NCBI RefSeq assembly: GCF_001411555.2
Contig: NC_049916.1
Location: 4,402,001 to 4,466,000 of the forward strand
Length of the DNA: 64,000 nt
Origin: Juglans regia
Lineage: Eukaryota > Streptophyta > Magnoliopsida > Fagales > Juglandaceae
Reading direction: 5' to 3'
The position numbers and the translations under genes were made by a program. Under the pieces are notes generated by a model. It worked only from the letters and a program-made list of their open reading frames with translations, was not told the origin of the DNA and did no database searches. Shown here in pieces: positions 23,201 through 32,410 of the stretch (positions within the stretch are counted from its first letter, which is position 1; the number at the start of each line of letters is the position of its first letter).

Positions 23201-26200
23201 AGTGGTGGGTTGCTGTGTTAGTCTCCCCGGGGTTTAGGTTCCATGGGTGAGTCCTAAGGGCTCTGCCGTGGGGTGGTTCCCCCCCGTCATAGACAAAAAA
23301 ACTTTTAATGGTGGTTGGGAGTTAAGGGTATTGATATTTCTTCTGTTTGGGTTCAAATGGGTTATATCCCAAGGGGTCGGTGGAGATACTGGCAATATCC
23401 TTTGGGAAGACGGTATCATTGAAGTGTGGAGGATGTTTCTGCATATGCGGGGACCACAATTTCCGCATATGCAGAAATTTCCTAGTTTTCTAGAATGTTT
23501 GATCTCTTTTGCTTTTTCCTCTATTAGTTAGCACTTAGCAGAGCGGGTCTCTTTTATACATCAAAGTTTCAAACTTTTGTGGAGGCTTGAATTGTACGTA
23601 GCCCTTGTTATTTCTCATATAAGATCCAGTTATCACATGGCCATATTAACTTTTCCTGTCAAATTTAGTAGAACATCATCCTTCCATATCTCATCTCATT
23701 AATCATAATAGCCAGTTACATGTCCGACACTGTATTTGAGACAGAATTGTATGAGTGAAGAGAAAACGTACTCTCTAGATGGATGTTCATTGAATTTATC
23801 CTCTTTTTTTTTTCCTGAATCTTTAACAATTGCTTTATGGTGAGCCGTTAGGGCTCATTTGGATACAGAAACCATCTTATCTCATCTCATCATTACAACT
23901 TTTTCAAATTCCCACACAAAATATAATAAACAATTCAACTTTTCAAATCCCAAAACAATAATTTTTTTTTTCCTGAATCTTTAACAATTGCTTTATGGTG
24001 CACAGTTAGGGCTCATTTAGATACAGAAACCATCTCACTTTATCTCATTTCATCATTACAACTTTTTCAAATTTCCACACAAAATATAATAAACAATTCA
24101 AGTTTTTCAAATCTCAAAACAATAATATTATTAAAAAATAATATTCTAACAATATTTTATTCATCTCATCTCATCTCACCATCTCATCTCATCTCACTAT
24201 TCTAACGAGCCCATCTCTATTTATAGAATCATGCACCTACACATTCTTTTGTTTTGAACAAGTTCATCTACATATTAAAAAATGCTGTCTCTAGAATAAT
24301 ATTTGAATAATCCTTTAACTAGGTAAAAGACATGTCATGTTTGTCTAGTCAGTAGGGTTGATCGCCAGTGGGTTTCTTCAACTCCTCTCGTGGTCTGAGA
24401 CAGGGAGATCCGCTTTCTCCTCTTCTCTTCCTTTTTGTCATGGAAGCACTCAGTAAGATGATTGAGGGTCTGGTGGATGGTGGGTTGCTCCATGGTTTCT
24501 CGGTGGGGAATGGCAATCTCCACATTTCTCATTTATTATTTGCTGATGACACGCTCATCTTTTGTGGTGCTCATCTTGGACAAGTCCAAGTGTCTTGAGG
24601 GCGCTTCTCCTTTGCTTTGCTGCTGTGTCAGGTTTGAGCATTAACCTTGCAAAGTCGGAAATAGTGCCAATGGGGGCTGCCCCTGATGTGGAGATTCTAG
24701 CTTCCACCTTGGGTTGTAAGATATCATCACTTCCTTTGAAGTATCTCGGCTTACCGTTGGGTGCGTCTTTTAAATCTGAAAGGATTTGGAACGTTGTAGT
24801 CGAAAGGGTGGAGTGCAGATTGGCTGCTTGGAAGAGGCTTTACTTGTCGAAAGGTGGTAGGTTGACTTTGATTAAAAGCACTCTCTCTAACTTACCCACC
24901 TATTTCTTGTCTTTGTTCCCGCTTCCTGTAAAGGTGGCTAATCGCATTGAGAAGATTCAAAGGGATTTCTTATGGAGTGGCTTGGGGGAAGAGTTCAAAT
25001 TCCACCTGGTTAATTGGTCTACAATTTGTAACCCAATATCGGGGGGAGGGTTGGGGATTTGCCACTTGATGAAATTCAATCAAGCTCTTTTGGGTAAGTG
25101 GTTGTGGAGGTACCAAAATGAAAGGGAGACACTTTGGAAGTCCGTTATAGATTCTCAGTTTGGGGAAGCTTGGGGAGGCTGGTGCTCGAATGAGGTACGA
25201 GGTTCTCACGGAGTGGGTTTGTGGAAAAACATCAGAAGCTGTTGGGGGACCTTCCGGGATCATGAGCATTTTGTGGTAGGTGATGGTTCGCGTGTCCGTT
25301 TTTGGCTTGATATATGGTGTGGCAACCACTGTTTACAAGATACCTTCCCTGCCATCTTTGCTCTTGCTAGAGTTAAGGAGGCTTCGATTGCTGATATCTT
25401 GATCTTTTCAAATGGCGCCCCTCAGTGGAATGTGGATTTCATTAGGGCAGCTCATGATTGGGAACTGGAGTCTTTTACGGAGTTCTTTGCGGCTTTATAT
25501 TCCGTAAGTATTTCAGGCGGTTCCGGAGACAAGATGCTTTGGAATCTTACTAAGAAAGGTACTTTCTCTGTCAGTTCTTTTTACCATAAGCTCACGAACC
25601 CCGGTTTGTCAATGTTTCCGTGGAAGAGCATATGGAAGACGAAAGCTCCTTCAAAAGCAGCTTTCTTTGGACAAGATTCTCACTACTGATAATTTGAGGA
25701 AACGTCGGGTTATTGTCTTAGATTGGTGTTATGTGTAAAAAGAATGGGGAGTCAGTTGATCACCTGCTTCTACACTGCGAGGTAGTCAAGGCTATATGGG
25801 ATGACGTCTTCTTTAGAGTCGGCCTGTCTTGGGTTATGCCTAGTAGATTGGTGGACTTTCTAGCAAGTTGGAGAGGCCTCCATGGTGATTCTCAGGTAGC
25901 GGCAATTTGGAGATTGGTACCAATATGCATGTGTTGGTGTCTCTGGAGTGAGAGAAATGCTAGATGTTTTGATGATCATGAGAGAACTTTGGCTGAGCTT
26001 AAAGCTTTCTTCTTTAAGTCATTGTTCCTATGGGCGGGGGCTATAGTTTGTATTGGATCTAGTGTCCATGATCTTCTCCTTTCTATTGTAACCTCTAGCT
26101 AGGCTTTTTCATGTATACTTCCTGTGTACCTGGGCCTTGCCTAGTTCTATGAATACAATATCTTTGATTACTTATAAAAAAAAAAAGGGTTCCTCGTCAT

Positions 26201-27479
26201 AAAAAAAAATATTAAGAACAATCCTTCATTGGGTATCAAAATAGGTCTCTTTTTTCAATTATTGTTTTTGGCTCGATTAAGAACTGTAGTAAAATTATCT
26301 CTAATTGTGAGATTTTGCCTTTTCAGCAATGGAATTAGATCCTGATAATGACTCTGTCAAGGAAAATATTCGGGTTGGTTCTTTTATTCCTAATTCTTCT
26401 TTTTCCTCTTCAACTTTATCTTTATCATGGCATTGTTGTTACCAGGTTGCGGAGCAAAAACTGAGGGAAGAGCAACAACGTACAGAACATGATCAGGTAC
26501 CTAGTTTCTCAACTAGAAAAGAATTGCAGGCCACCTTAAAATCATTATTAAATGACGCTTTTTTGGATGTAGGATATGACATTTCGCTAGTTTCTCGACT
26601 AGGATGTGATATTTTTACTTAAGCTTATTTGGTGTACTTCTGCATATATACTGAAGTTCTTTGGCCCTTGTTGAACTCACTTAAAGCTATGTCTAGATCA
26701 CCTCAACTCATCTCAAACAATCATTGATGACTCACTATTTTTTCAACTTTTCATAAAAAGTTAAAATCAATTTCAACCTACTTCATACATTCAAACGCAC
26801 ATCTCAACCTGTTTACATTCAAACACATCTCAATGAAACCTACAAAACATTACAATTCACAAATCAACTCAGATCATTTGAGATCACCTTAGCATCCAAA
26901 CGCAGCTAAATCATACTTCCGCACAACTTTTGACATCAACGACAACACAATGGTTCCTTGGGATCTCTTCCAAATGCTTTTCTGAAACACATTTAAGCAT
27001 TTGTTGTCGTCCTTTGTATGTTTTGCTAATGTTAACCATGTTTCACCAAGTTCTGTGGAACTTATCCTGTCCCTTATCCTGCACAGAATACTTCTTCAAC
27101 AAGTCGTGGAGATCAAGAATCCGAAAACCAGTCTACAAGAGGGCAAAGGAGTCATGCTACACCTTCTCAATTTACGTCCATTCCATTTGGCACTACTGCC
27201 TTCCCTGCTGATTTTGCAAGCATGTTTATGAACATGGCTGCAAGTGCCGCAAATGCATACCAGGGACAGAATTCTCGAGACGGGCATGAAGAAGACGGCC
27301 ATGTGAATGGAGCCGAAGATCCTGAAGTAAGAATAGGGGGGAATATCAATTTGAATTTTGGAGAACAAATGCCTGAGGAGCTGACAGGAGCTTTGAGATC
27401 TGTGATGGAGATGTTCACAGGGGCAGCATCCCATCATAATTCACAAGATACCACGGAAGGAAGACCGCCACAGAACTAA
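11271..27479 (+). CDS. TPR8: SGT/TPR8-type small glutamine-rich TPR co-chaperone, complete, 10 exons
   Basis: Cytosolic co-chaperone of the SGTA family, expected to bind the acidic C-termini of Hsp70/Hsp90. Exons: 11271-11349, 11915-12159, 12878-12911, 16084-16220, 19873-19939, 20307-20406, 21419-21582, 26327-26373, 26446-26496 and 27087-27479. All phases agree: 1317 nt, 438 codons plus stop. Residues 1-40 are the SGT dimerisation-like start ([16 protein letters not shown]). Three TPRs lie at about 185-290, with carboxylate-clamp residues K185, N189, N220, K250 and R254. A charged [10 protein letters not shown] helix (about 292-308) follows, then a tail with FASMFMNMA and an [13 protein letters not shown] segment. 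An in-frame ATG at 11217 would add 18 residues; I prefer 11271 because the family starts there. The gene spans 16.2 kb owing to retroelements in introns 3, 4 and 7. The symbol is by resemblance to Arabidopsis At4g08320. Confidence 0.93.
11350..11390 (+). repeat. CT-rich microsatellite in SGT intron 1
   Basis: TTCTCTCTCTCTC-type run immediately after the exon 1 donor. Confidence 0.8.
13283..15770 (-). mobile_element. LINE-C, 5'-truncated L1 in SGT intron 3
   Basis: On the minus strand from about 15760 it reads [13 protein letters not shown], then [54 protein letters not shown] and [19 protein letters not shown]. The C-terminal region ends near 14000 with [10 protein letters not shown]. Another 700 bp of 3' region follows, ending in a CTACTTATCAAGAAAAA-type tail at about 13295-13315. 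The catalytic FADD has become FAND and RQGDPLS has become RQCDHLS; there are several stops. It is antisense to SGT. Confidence 0.88.
14501..15428 (-). pseudogene. LINE-C reverse transcriptase remnant
   Basis: Frames 15428-15135, 15131-14778 and 14809-14501 together cover the RT palm and thumb and the start of the C-terminal region. The active-site aspartate pair reads A-N-D in place of A-D-D, so the encoded enzyme would be inactive even without the frame breaks. Confidence 0.85.
16336..16369 (-). mobile_element. Possible ultra-short LINE tail insertion (reverse orientation)
   Basis: The insert 16345-16360 (on the minus strand ACATACTTATCAAAAA) lies between AAAATATTG (16336-16344) and AAAATATAG (16361-16369). 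The duplication is short and one base off in AT-rich DNA, so this is the weakest member of the set. Confidence 0.35.
16579..16643 (+). mobile_element. Ultra-short LINE tail insertion with 21-bp target-site duplication
   Basis: A 23-bp insert (16600-16622) ending ATCTTATAAAAAAT lies between 21-bp copies at 16579-16599 and 16623-16643 that match at 19 of 21 positions (shared end AGACGTT). It is in SGT intron 4. Confidence 0.75.
16872..17012 (+). mobile_element. SINE-1, tRNA-derived, with target-site duplication
   Basis: The body is about 16889-16998. The duplication AACAATATATTGGT is at 16872-16885 and 16999-17012. Internal RNA polymerase III promoter: box A-like TTGCAGCCCAACGG (16901-16914) and box B GGTTCAAACC (16947-16956). 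The 3' end TTACCTATAAAAAAA closely matches the L1 tails in this window, as expected for a SINE mobilised by those LINEs. It lies in SGT intron 4. Confidence 0.88.
17891..19289 (+). mobile_element. Probable solo or partial gypsy-type LTR in SGT intron 4
   Basis: Non-coding and about 1.4 kb. It contains CTCTATAAATATCTCC (a TATA-like site at about 18261) and an Ala/Pro-poor GC-rich island. It ends GGGGTGTTACA at 19289, the usual end of Tekay/Del-type plant LTRs. The left limit (TGATAATTTTTATTGGG near 17891) is tentative. I found no matching 5-bp duplication (left GAGCG, right GGTTG), so it may be truncated or recombined. Confidence 0.55.
19795..19851 (+). mobile_element. Ultra-short LINE tail insertion with 18-bp target-site duplication
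   Basis: A 21-bp insert (19813-19833) ending TTCACTTATCAAACAA lies between identical 18-bp copies of ATAATACTTTATTGACAA at 19795-19812 and 19834-19851. It is in SGT intron 4, about 20 bp before exon 5. Confidence 0.85.
20560..20785. mobile_element. Probable MITE in SGT intron 6
   Basis: The left part ACAATTTACATCCTCAAACT and GTACCCCAAACTACTAAA is partly mirrored by TTTGGTACTTTGGGTAC on the right. Similar TTTACACCCTCAAACTACTAG strings occur at about 28940 and, inverted, at about 61570. The ends are not resolved. Confidence 0.4.
21749..21797 (+). mobile_element. Ultra-short LINE tail insertion (13 bp) with 18-bp target-site duplication
   Basis: The insert TACTTATCAAAAA (21767-21779) lies between identical AATTAATAAAGGGATTTT copies at 21749-21766 and 21780-21797. 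The duplication is longer than the insert. It is in SGT intron 7. Confidence 0.85.
22480..23545 (+). mobile_element. LINE-D, highly degenerate L1 C-terminal fragment, split by SINE-2
   Basis: [18 protein letters not shown] codons at about 22480-22525, GVWKNIRRG near 22640, the [17 protein letters not shown] segment at about 23005-23060 and, after SINE-2, [18 protein letters not shown] codons (23395-23440) follow the order of the L1 C-terminal region. There is no intact frame. It is probably the oldest LINE in intron 7. Confidence 0.6.
23074..23318 (+). mobile_element. SINE-2, tRNA-derived, inserted in LINE-D
   Basis: A 207-bp body (23093-23299) is flanked by identical 19-bp copies of AACTTTTAATGGTGGTTGG at 23074-23092 and 23300-23318. 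Box A-like TGGGTAGCCCAAGTGG (23102-23117) and box B-like AGTTTGATTCC (23154-23164) are present; it ends in CATAGACAAAAAA. It is a different family from SINE-1: longer, with a GC-rich body. Confidence 0.9.
23804..24119 (+). repeat. 158-bp tandem duplication spanning a MITE edge
   Basis: The segment from the T-run and CCTGAATCTTTAACAATTGC through the first half of a CATCTC-family MITE occurs twice, at 23804-23961 and 23962-24119. Only the second copy carries the complete MITE. Confidence 0.8.
24009..24212 (+). mobile_element. MITE, CATCTC family, best-preserved copy
   Basis: 204 bp with terminal inverted repeats GGGCTCATTTAGATA (left) and TATTCTAACGAGCCC (right). Inside are CATCTCA repeats at both ends and a TTACAACTTTTTCAAAT core. 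A truncated first copy lies at 23851-23958. Confidence 0.75.
24358..26187 (+). mobile_element. LINE-E, young 5'-truncated L1 in SGT intron 7
   Basis: Begins inside the RT domain ([20 protein letters not shown]) and runs to the 3' tail TACTTATAAAAAAAAAAA near 26187. The 24562-25689 frame is open for 375 codons; only a few shifts break the rest. RQGDPLS and FADDTLIF are intact. A possible short target-site duplication AGGGTT (about 24353 and 26186) is weak. It is in the same orientation as SGT. Confidence 0.9.
24368..26102 (+). pseudogene. LINE-E ORF2 3' part (RT palm to zinc-binding C-terminus)
   Basis: Three overlapping frames (24368-24598, 24562-25689, 25731-26102) cover [82 protein letters not shown] and [19 protein letters not shown]. 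The shifts are near 24598, 25670 and 25730. It is less decayed than LINE-A to -D. Confidence 0.88.
26695..26915. mobile_element. MITE with CAACTCATCTCAA / GATCACCTTAGCATCCAAACGC ends in SGT intron 9
   Basis: Left CACCTCAACTCATCTCAAAC; right GAGATCACCTTAGCATCC. The whole intron between exons 9 and 10 is mostly this AT-rich element. It belongs to a different family from 24009-24212; the 62460-62760 element is similar (inverted). Confidence 0.5.
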
Positions 27480-27509
27480 AATCTTCTTCCGAGTGTCTTC
27501 GAACTGGAA

Positions 27510-27575
27510 AATTATTAGATATTCTCGAAGTACGGATAACGAGGTATCTTCGAACTTTGGAAATATCTAATAATT
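27510..27575 (+). other. Stem-loop in SGT 3' UTR
   Basis: AATTATTAGATATT (27510-27523) is perfectly complementary to AATATCTAATAATT (27562-27575). Two near-direct copies of TCTTCGAACT at about 27496 and 27547 surround the left arm and loop. It lies 31 bp after the stop codon, so it would be in the mRNA. Confidence 0.65.
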
Positions 27576-27973
27576 ACTCTTTAGAACTGTATAAGTAAAC
27601 TCAACTCTCACGACTTTTTGCATCGTTATTATTCTTTTTCATTTTCTTTCTAGTACGAAATTGTGTCAAATTTGACGGACAGGCACCAACCTTTCAGATG
27701 AAAGCAGACCATTATATATAATTGTCCTCATTTTTTTATGTATATAATTCGTTATTGTTCGGCAACCCATCATGCATGCTTGCTTGCTTGAAGGTCGTTG
27801 CATCCTTCCAGTACTCTTAAATAGAGAATCAACCGCAAAATCTTTTCCACTTTGTTCGTATGTGTCGTTGTGTCGTTTTCTTGTTGGAAGGGTGGGTTCA
27901 CTTCTTGGACTATTACTTGTCTCAGTCGTGTCCCCATTATAGTCATTTATAAGCAGCTTCTAATGCATGCCTT

Positions 27974-27976
<3 letters not shown>

Positions 27977-28011
<35 letters not shown>

Positions 28012-28012
28012 C
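27977..28012 (+). repeat. CT microsatellite
   Basis: About 18 CT units downstream of SGT. Other simple repeats are a TA run at 28243-28268, a CT run at 28648-28676, and AT runs at 28999-29026 and 30236-30260. Confidence 0.9.
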
Positions 28013-28069
28013 ACAGCAAAATGCAGGAATAAGAGTACTATTCGGCTGCAGAAAAATACCATATTGACA

Positions 28070-28639
28070 AAAGTAGATTTACATATTTTACAATATCACA
28101 GACCGTATTAGTTTACGTTTTTGTTTTTATAAGATGATTTGAAGTGCTTATTGAAAAATAGTACTACATCTTTTAGTCATGATCATTCTTTCATTATCAG
28201 TACTTGATTCACATTTTAAGTAGTGGTTGTATGTTTAAGTAATTAATATATATATATATATATATATAAAATGAATAGAAAAATTGTTGTAAAATGAAGT
28301 AACTGAAGCAAGAGAGATGATGATGTCATATGCGTTGCATGCCATAGTCACTAGAAAATTATGAAAGATGAGAAGACGAGGAGGGAGGGAAAAGAGGAAA
28401 GGAAGTTAATTACTTACAGTGGTCTTTGATGAGGTGTGACAAAACAATGTGCATCTAAAAGGTTTCATTGACTCTCGGGCTACTCAGAGAATCCCTTTTT
28501 CATCTTTGAACCAAAGCCAGTAAAGCTGCTTCCCTTTATTCTTCTGACAATCTCCACTTCATATTTGGTGGATGAAAGGCTTTGCTTGCTGGGTCCTCCC
28601 TCGCCCACTCTACTGATCTTTCCAGCTTATACCTTACCC

Positions 28640-28677
<38 letters not shown>

Positions 28678-30838
28678 ACTCAGATACATGATACATCCTT
28701 TAATTTTATGCATGCCTTCACCACTAGTGCTGTAAATTAAGTACCATAAAAACATACTAATGTTCTTTTATATATATTTTCACAAGAAGTACTGCAACAT
28801 GCACGTACGATGGTGAACATATATATATATGATATATGTTAAAAGTCAGTACTCCTAAAAAAAGAAAATTGATACATAAGGTCATGTTTTACACTTAATT
28901 TGCACTATGAACCTTTAAAATTTATACACATTTTCACCCTCAAACTACTAGAAACAGGAAAATTAGCACTCTTCGTACTAATCTAATATAAGCACGAGTA
29001 ATATATATATATATATATATATATATCTACAAGAAAAACAAGTATTTGTGATGAATTATTTGCGATAAAAACAGACTTATTTTGACAGGAATTGAAATAA
29101 TCATTTTCGCTAGAAATAATTGGTCATAAATAAGCTTTCTTGTAGTGTATACACAAAAAACCCCAATGCATGGTACAATGAAACATATATAATATTGAGT
29201 AAGAGTACACTAATTATAAGTTTTTATCTCTGCCTGGCCTCTTGATCATTTATCAACATATATATGCATTTCTTTTCATATTTTCTTGGTTACTTTTCTC
29301 GCAACGTACCGACGCATGTTGAGTTCATCCATCGACAAGGGATCATGATGGAGGGGGAGCAGTCCTTCCGATCTTTCCTCCCTAGCGCCTGCATGCCTTC
29401 CCTTGTCGGCTCCTTCCATTTTCTCTCTTTTTTTTTTTCTTTATTATTTTTTCTTTGAGAATTTGGATCATGTACACCTAGCTAGCTACCACGTGGACCA
29501 TGCATGCATCGCCTTGTCGAGTACGTGATGTTTCTTTAATTTACAGATTATTTCATGTAATTCTCCGGTCCCTTCGTTTTTAGTTTTGGTCGAGTACGTA
29601 GTACTCCCAACGACATTAATCATCAACCGGCCGGACTTACATCTTCAGAACTATATATATTATATATCTAGATCGAGTACTGGCTCATCTTTTTTCATGT
29701 TTCATTAATATTGGCTCGTGTTCTCACTATAATTCTCTCGCTCATATATATATATGCTAAAATCTGATCTTGTACTACTGGCCGGCTTTCAAATAATATT
29801 ATTAGACCCTAACTCTTCCATTTATATATTATGTGCTGCATGTCATGTTTAATATATAATATATGTATATAATAATATCTTAGAGAATAGGACGTCTTCT
29901 TGTGCAGTTGTTGATGACATACATGAACTTGGGTGAAGATTCATGTCCCGTCATTTTCGTCCACTCCATACGTATAAGATCGCTAGCTGTTCCAACCTCC
30001 GATCGATGCGGTCCTGTATATATACGTAGCAAATCAATGGTCCCAAGACTAGCTAGCTAGCTAGAGCTAGCAGCGTGCTTGTTTAATTACACTAATTGGG
30101 ACAAACTACGTATATACCTCAAGTACTAAAGGACATAAATAATTAAACAAACAAGTTAAGCCTAGCTATATAGCTAATTGAACATTTGCACATAAATTAT
30201 TGACCATTTTCTAATCCATGAAATCATATCATTTATATATATATATATATATATATATAAAAGCAAAAACATTCGATATGGCTCTCTGCACTTCCTGCAT
30301 TTTGTGTGTTCAGAGAAGAAGGAACAAGATATTCTCCCACTAAAGACAACGATACGACAAGTTTTCTAGCACTGTTTATGGGCCATTGTTCTCCATTTGT
30401 TTCCCACTTTGTTACACCTAACATGCAGCATATATCCAAAATAACTCACAGCTAGCTTATAAATGCTTTTTCTGATCTATACATTTATATATATATATAT
30501 ATATATTTATATATGATCTACCTTTTGGCCATCCATTTCTGAAACCGGAGCGCATTTCGACATTCCTATTACAGACTGTCATCTGCATTAAAAAAAACAA
30601 TGGAATTAAAAGAGAAAGCGGGAAAAGTAAAAGGACCCCCACAAGATTTCAAAGCAAAGAAAAGCACATTTTTGAGTGATAAAGTTATTTTGACTTTACC
30701 ATCTCCACAATATATATATATATATATAGATAACTTTACAGTCACATTTGAGCATCAACCCAGTACATCAATCCAATTGGTATGAGAGAGTGAAAAGAAA
30801 TCGACTGTTTTCACTTCGTACAAAACCTTTAACCTACT
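28070..30838. other. Spacer between SGT and the unknown minus-strand gene
   Basis: AT-rich with many TA and CT microsatellites and repeated GCTAGCTAG-like words (about 30050-30070). Only short, unconvincing ORFs are present. It carries the CACTA-type MITE at 29027-29147. No gene is supported. Confidence 0.6.
29027..29147. mobile_element. CACTA-type MITE, left tip eroded
   Basis: Left CTACAAGAAAAACAAG; right GCTTTCTTGTAGTG. The interior (GTGATGAATTATTTGCG...AACAGACTTATTTTG) matches 58087-58224 closely. The left CA of CACTA is missing, at the end of an AT microsatellite. Confidence 0.75.
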
Positions 30839-32273
30839 TTATTCCATGGTGGTCTTTCTCTTTGTCAGAGTCCTTATCCAACTCTTCCTGATCACCTTCA
30901 CTCCCTCCACCTTGCTGCTCACGTGGCACACATTGCTCTTGTTGGACCTTTTCCATCTGATGAGCTGGAACAGGTGACCAATCCTCTTCCGCCACCTGAG
31001 TGAGGCACGCGGTTTCCCATGTTCTACTACAGACTTGGTGGTTGCCGTCTCCTTGGCTTCTTTGGTGAACAAGGCCGGGTGATTCCGAGATATGTTGCAG
31101 TTCTCTAGAGGGACCTTAGAAGAAAGTACTGGATTCTTCTCCCACGAGGCCGCACCATTGTCTCCAAACTTGATAGATATAAATGAGTCTTCAAAAGCTA
31201 AATTGCGAGTGTGAAAATGGATGCCAAAACAAGAAAAAATATAATTAAAGAACTTATACGGACAAAAAAAAAAAAAAAATCGTTTCGTTCATATATATGG
31301 AAATTAACTAAAAGATATACATGTTCTTTGAACCCAAATGTGGTAAATCAAGACCTGAATTGCACAGATCCAAATAACTTATACCTGCATTTCATGCTAT
31401 TATTTACTGTCAATATTATATATCTAGGCTAAGGGATATGGGTCATGATCCGAGAGAGATCCCTCCTAGATCTCATTGCATATATATATATATATAAATC
31501 GGCAATAGAATGTTCTTGCTTGTCTTCACTACTATTTTGTCAAAAACCCTGAATTCGAAGCGCATCGATGATTTCAAATATCCTTCTTTACAAGTCTCTT
31601 GGTTTGTATTTTCAAGATTTAGCTAGCAGACATGATATTTTTTTTTCGAAGTTAGTTAAACTATCATGATTTCTCAAAAGTCGTCTCTCTATATCATGTG
31701 AGTATATTCCTATTATTCCATAAATTTTAGACCCAAATTACTCCTAACACGCACAATGCCATTCAAATTTTCTGTTTGCCACACTATCTCTGTGCTGCTT
31801 TGCTCTGACCATAACTTTATCAGTATACAAAAAGATAAAAGCAAGCAAAGGTTGGAAATTTTAAATCTGCTACATATAATAGTAATGGAAACTTGTGATG
31901 ATCGTAAGTTCACAATGGCAGGAATGATAAGAGGATCAGTAGCAGTACTAATTAAATAGCAATATATACCTTCTTGACTAGTGGAGGCATCGTGATCTGA
32001 GTGCTCGGATTTCCAATGCCGGAACTCGAGTCGACTGAGAAGAGAGCCTCCGAGAGCAAAGATCTTTGGAAGAGTGATGTGTGGCATTCTGTGTTTGGAG
32101 GAGCTTTGTGCTGATCTACGGGTACTGCTGCTTCGAGCTGCAGAGGAAAGGTGGTCTTGTTTTGAGGCCAAGATTAGGAGCCTCTCATTCAGGCACAAGG
32201 GGCAGACCCCTATTTCCACTTGTTTGGGATGAAAATAGCAGATTAACGAGTTTTCTTCTCTGTAACCATTCAT
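30839..32273 (-). CDS. Unknown plant protein with C-x2-H-x8-C-x2-C motif, two exons
   Basis: Exon 1 is 32273-31970 and exon 2 is 31197-30839 (stop TAA), joined in phase to 220 codons. The start is the ATG at 32273; the open frame to 32306 has no earlier ATG. Residues 9-32 read SLICYFHPKQ...GVCPLCLNERL, a C12-H15-C24-C27 pattern like the small motif at the start of OCTOPUS/DUF740 proteins, although the rest differs. A Ser-rich stretch (about 45-60), a PKIFALGGSLLSRLEF segment (about 65-80), EDSFISIKFGDNGAASWEK (about 104-122) and a strongly basic C-terminus (RWRKRIGHLFQLIRWKRS) follow. No signal peptide or membrane segment is visible. I recognise similar uncharacterised plant proteins but no function. 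A TATA-like TACTATAAAA lies about 130 bp upstream. Confidence 0.75.
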
Positions 32274-32400
32274 GTTATAGTTGAGGAAAGGTGAATAAGA
32301 AAGCACGTACAGTGGACTGTGGAGAACACAAAAAGAAAATATTTGAATCTGAAGGAGTGATCAGTGACTTTGTTCTGTGAATTTATATGGTGGAGATTCA

Positions 32401-32410
32401 TTTTATAGTA
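32401..32410 (-). promoter_or_regulatory. Putative TATA box of the unknown gene
   Basis: TACTATAAAA on the minus strand, about 128 bp upstream of the 32273 ATG. No transcript data, so position is the only support. Confidence 0.35.

Noticed and set aside
24970..25329. 119-residue minus-strand frame
   Set aside because: Antisense shadow of LINE-E.
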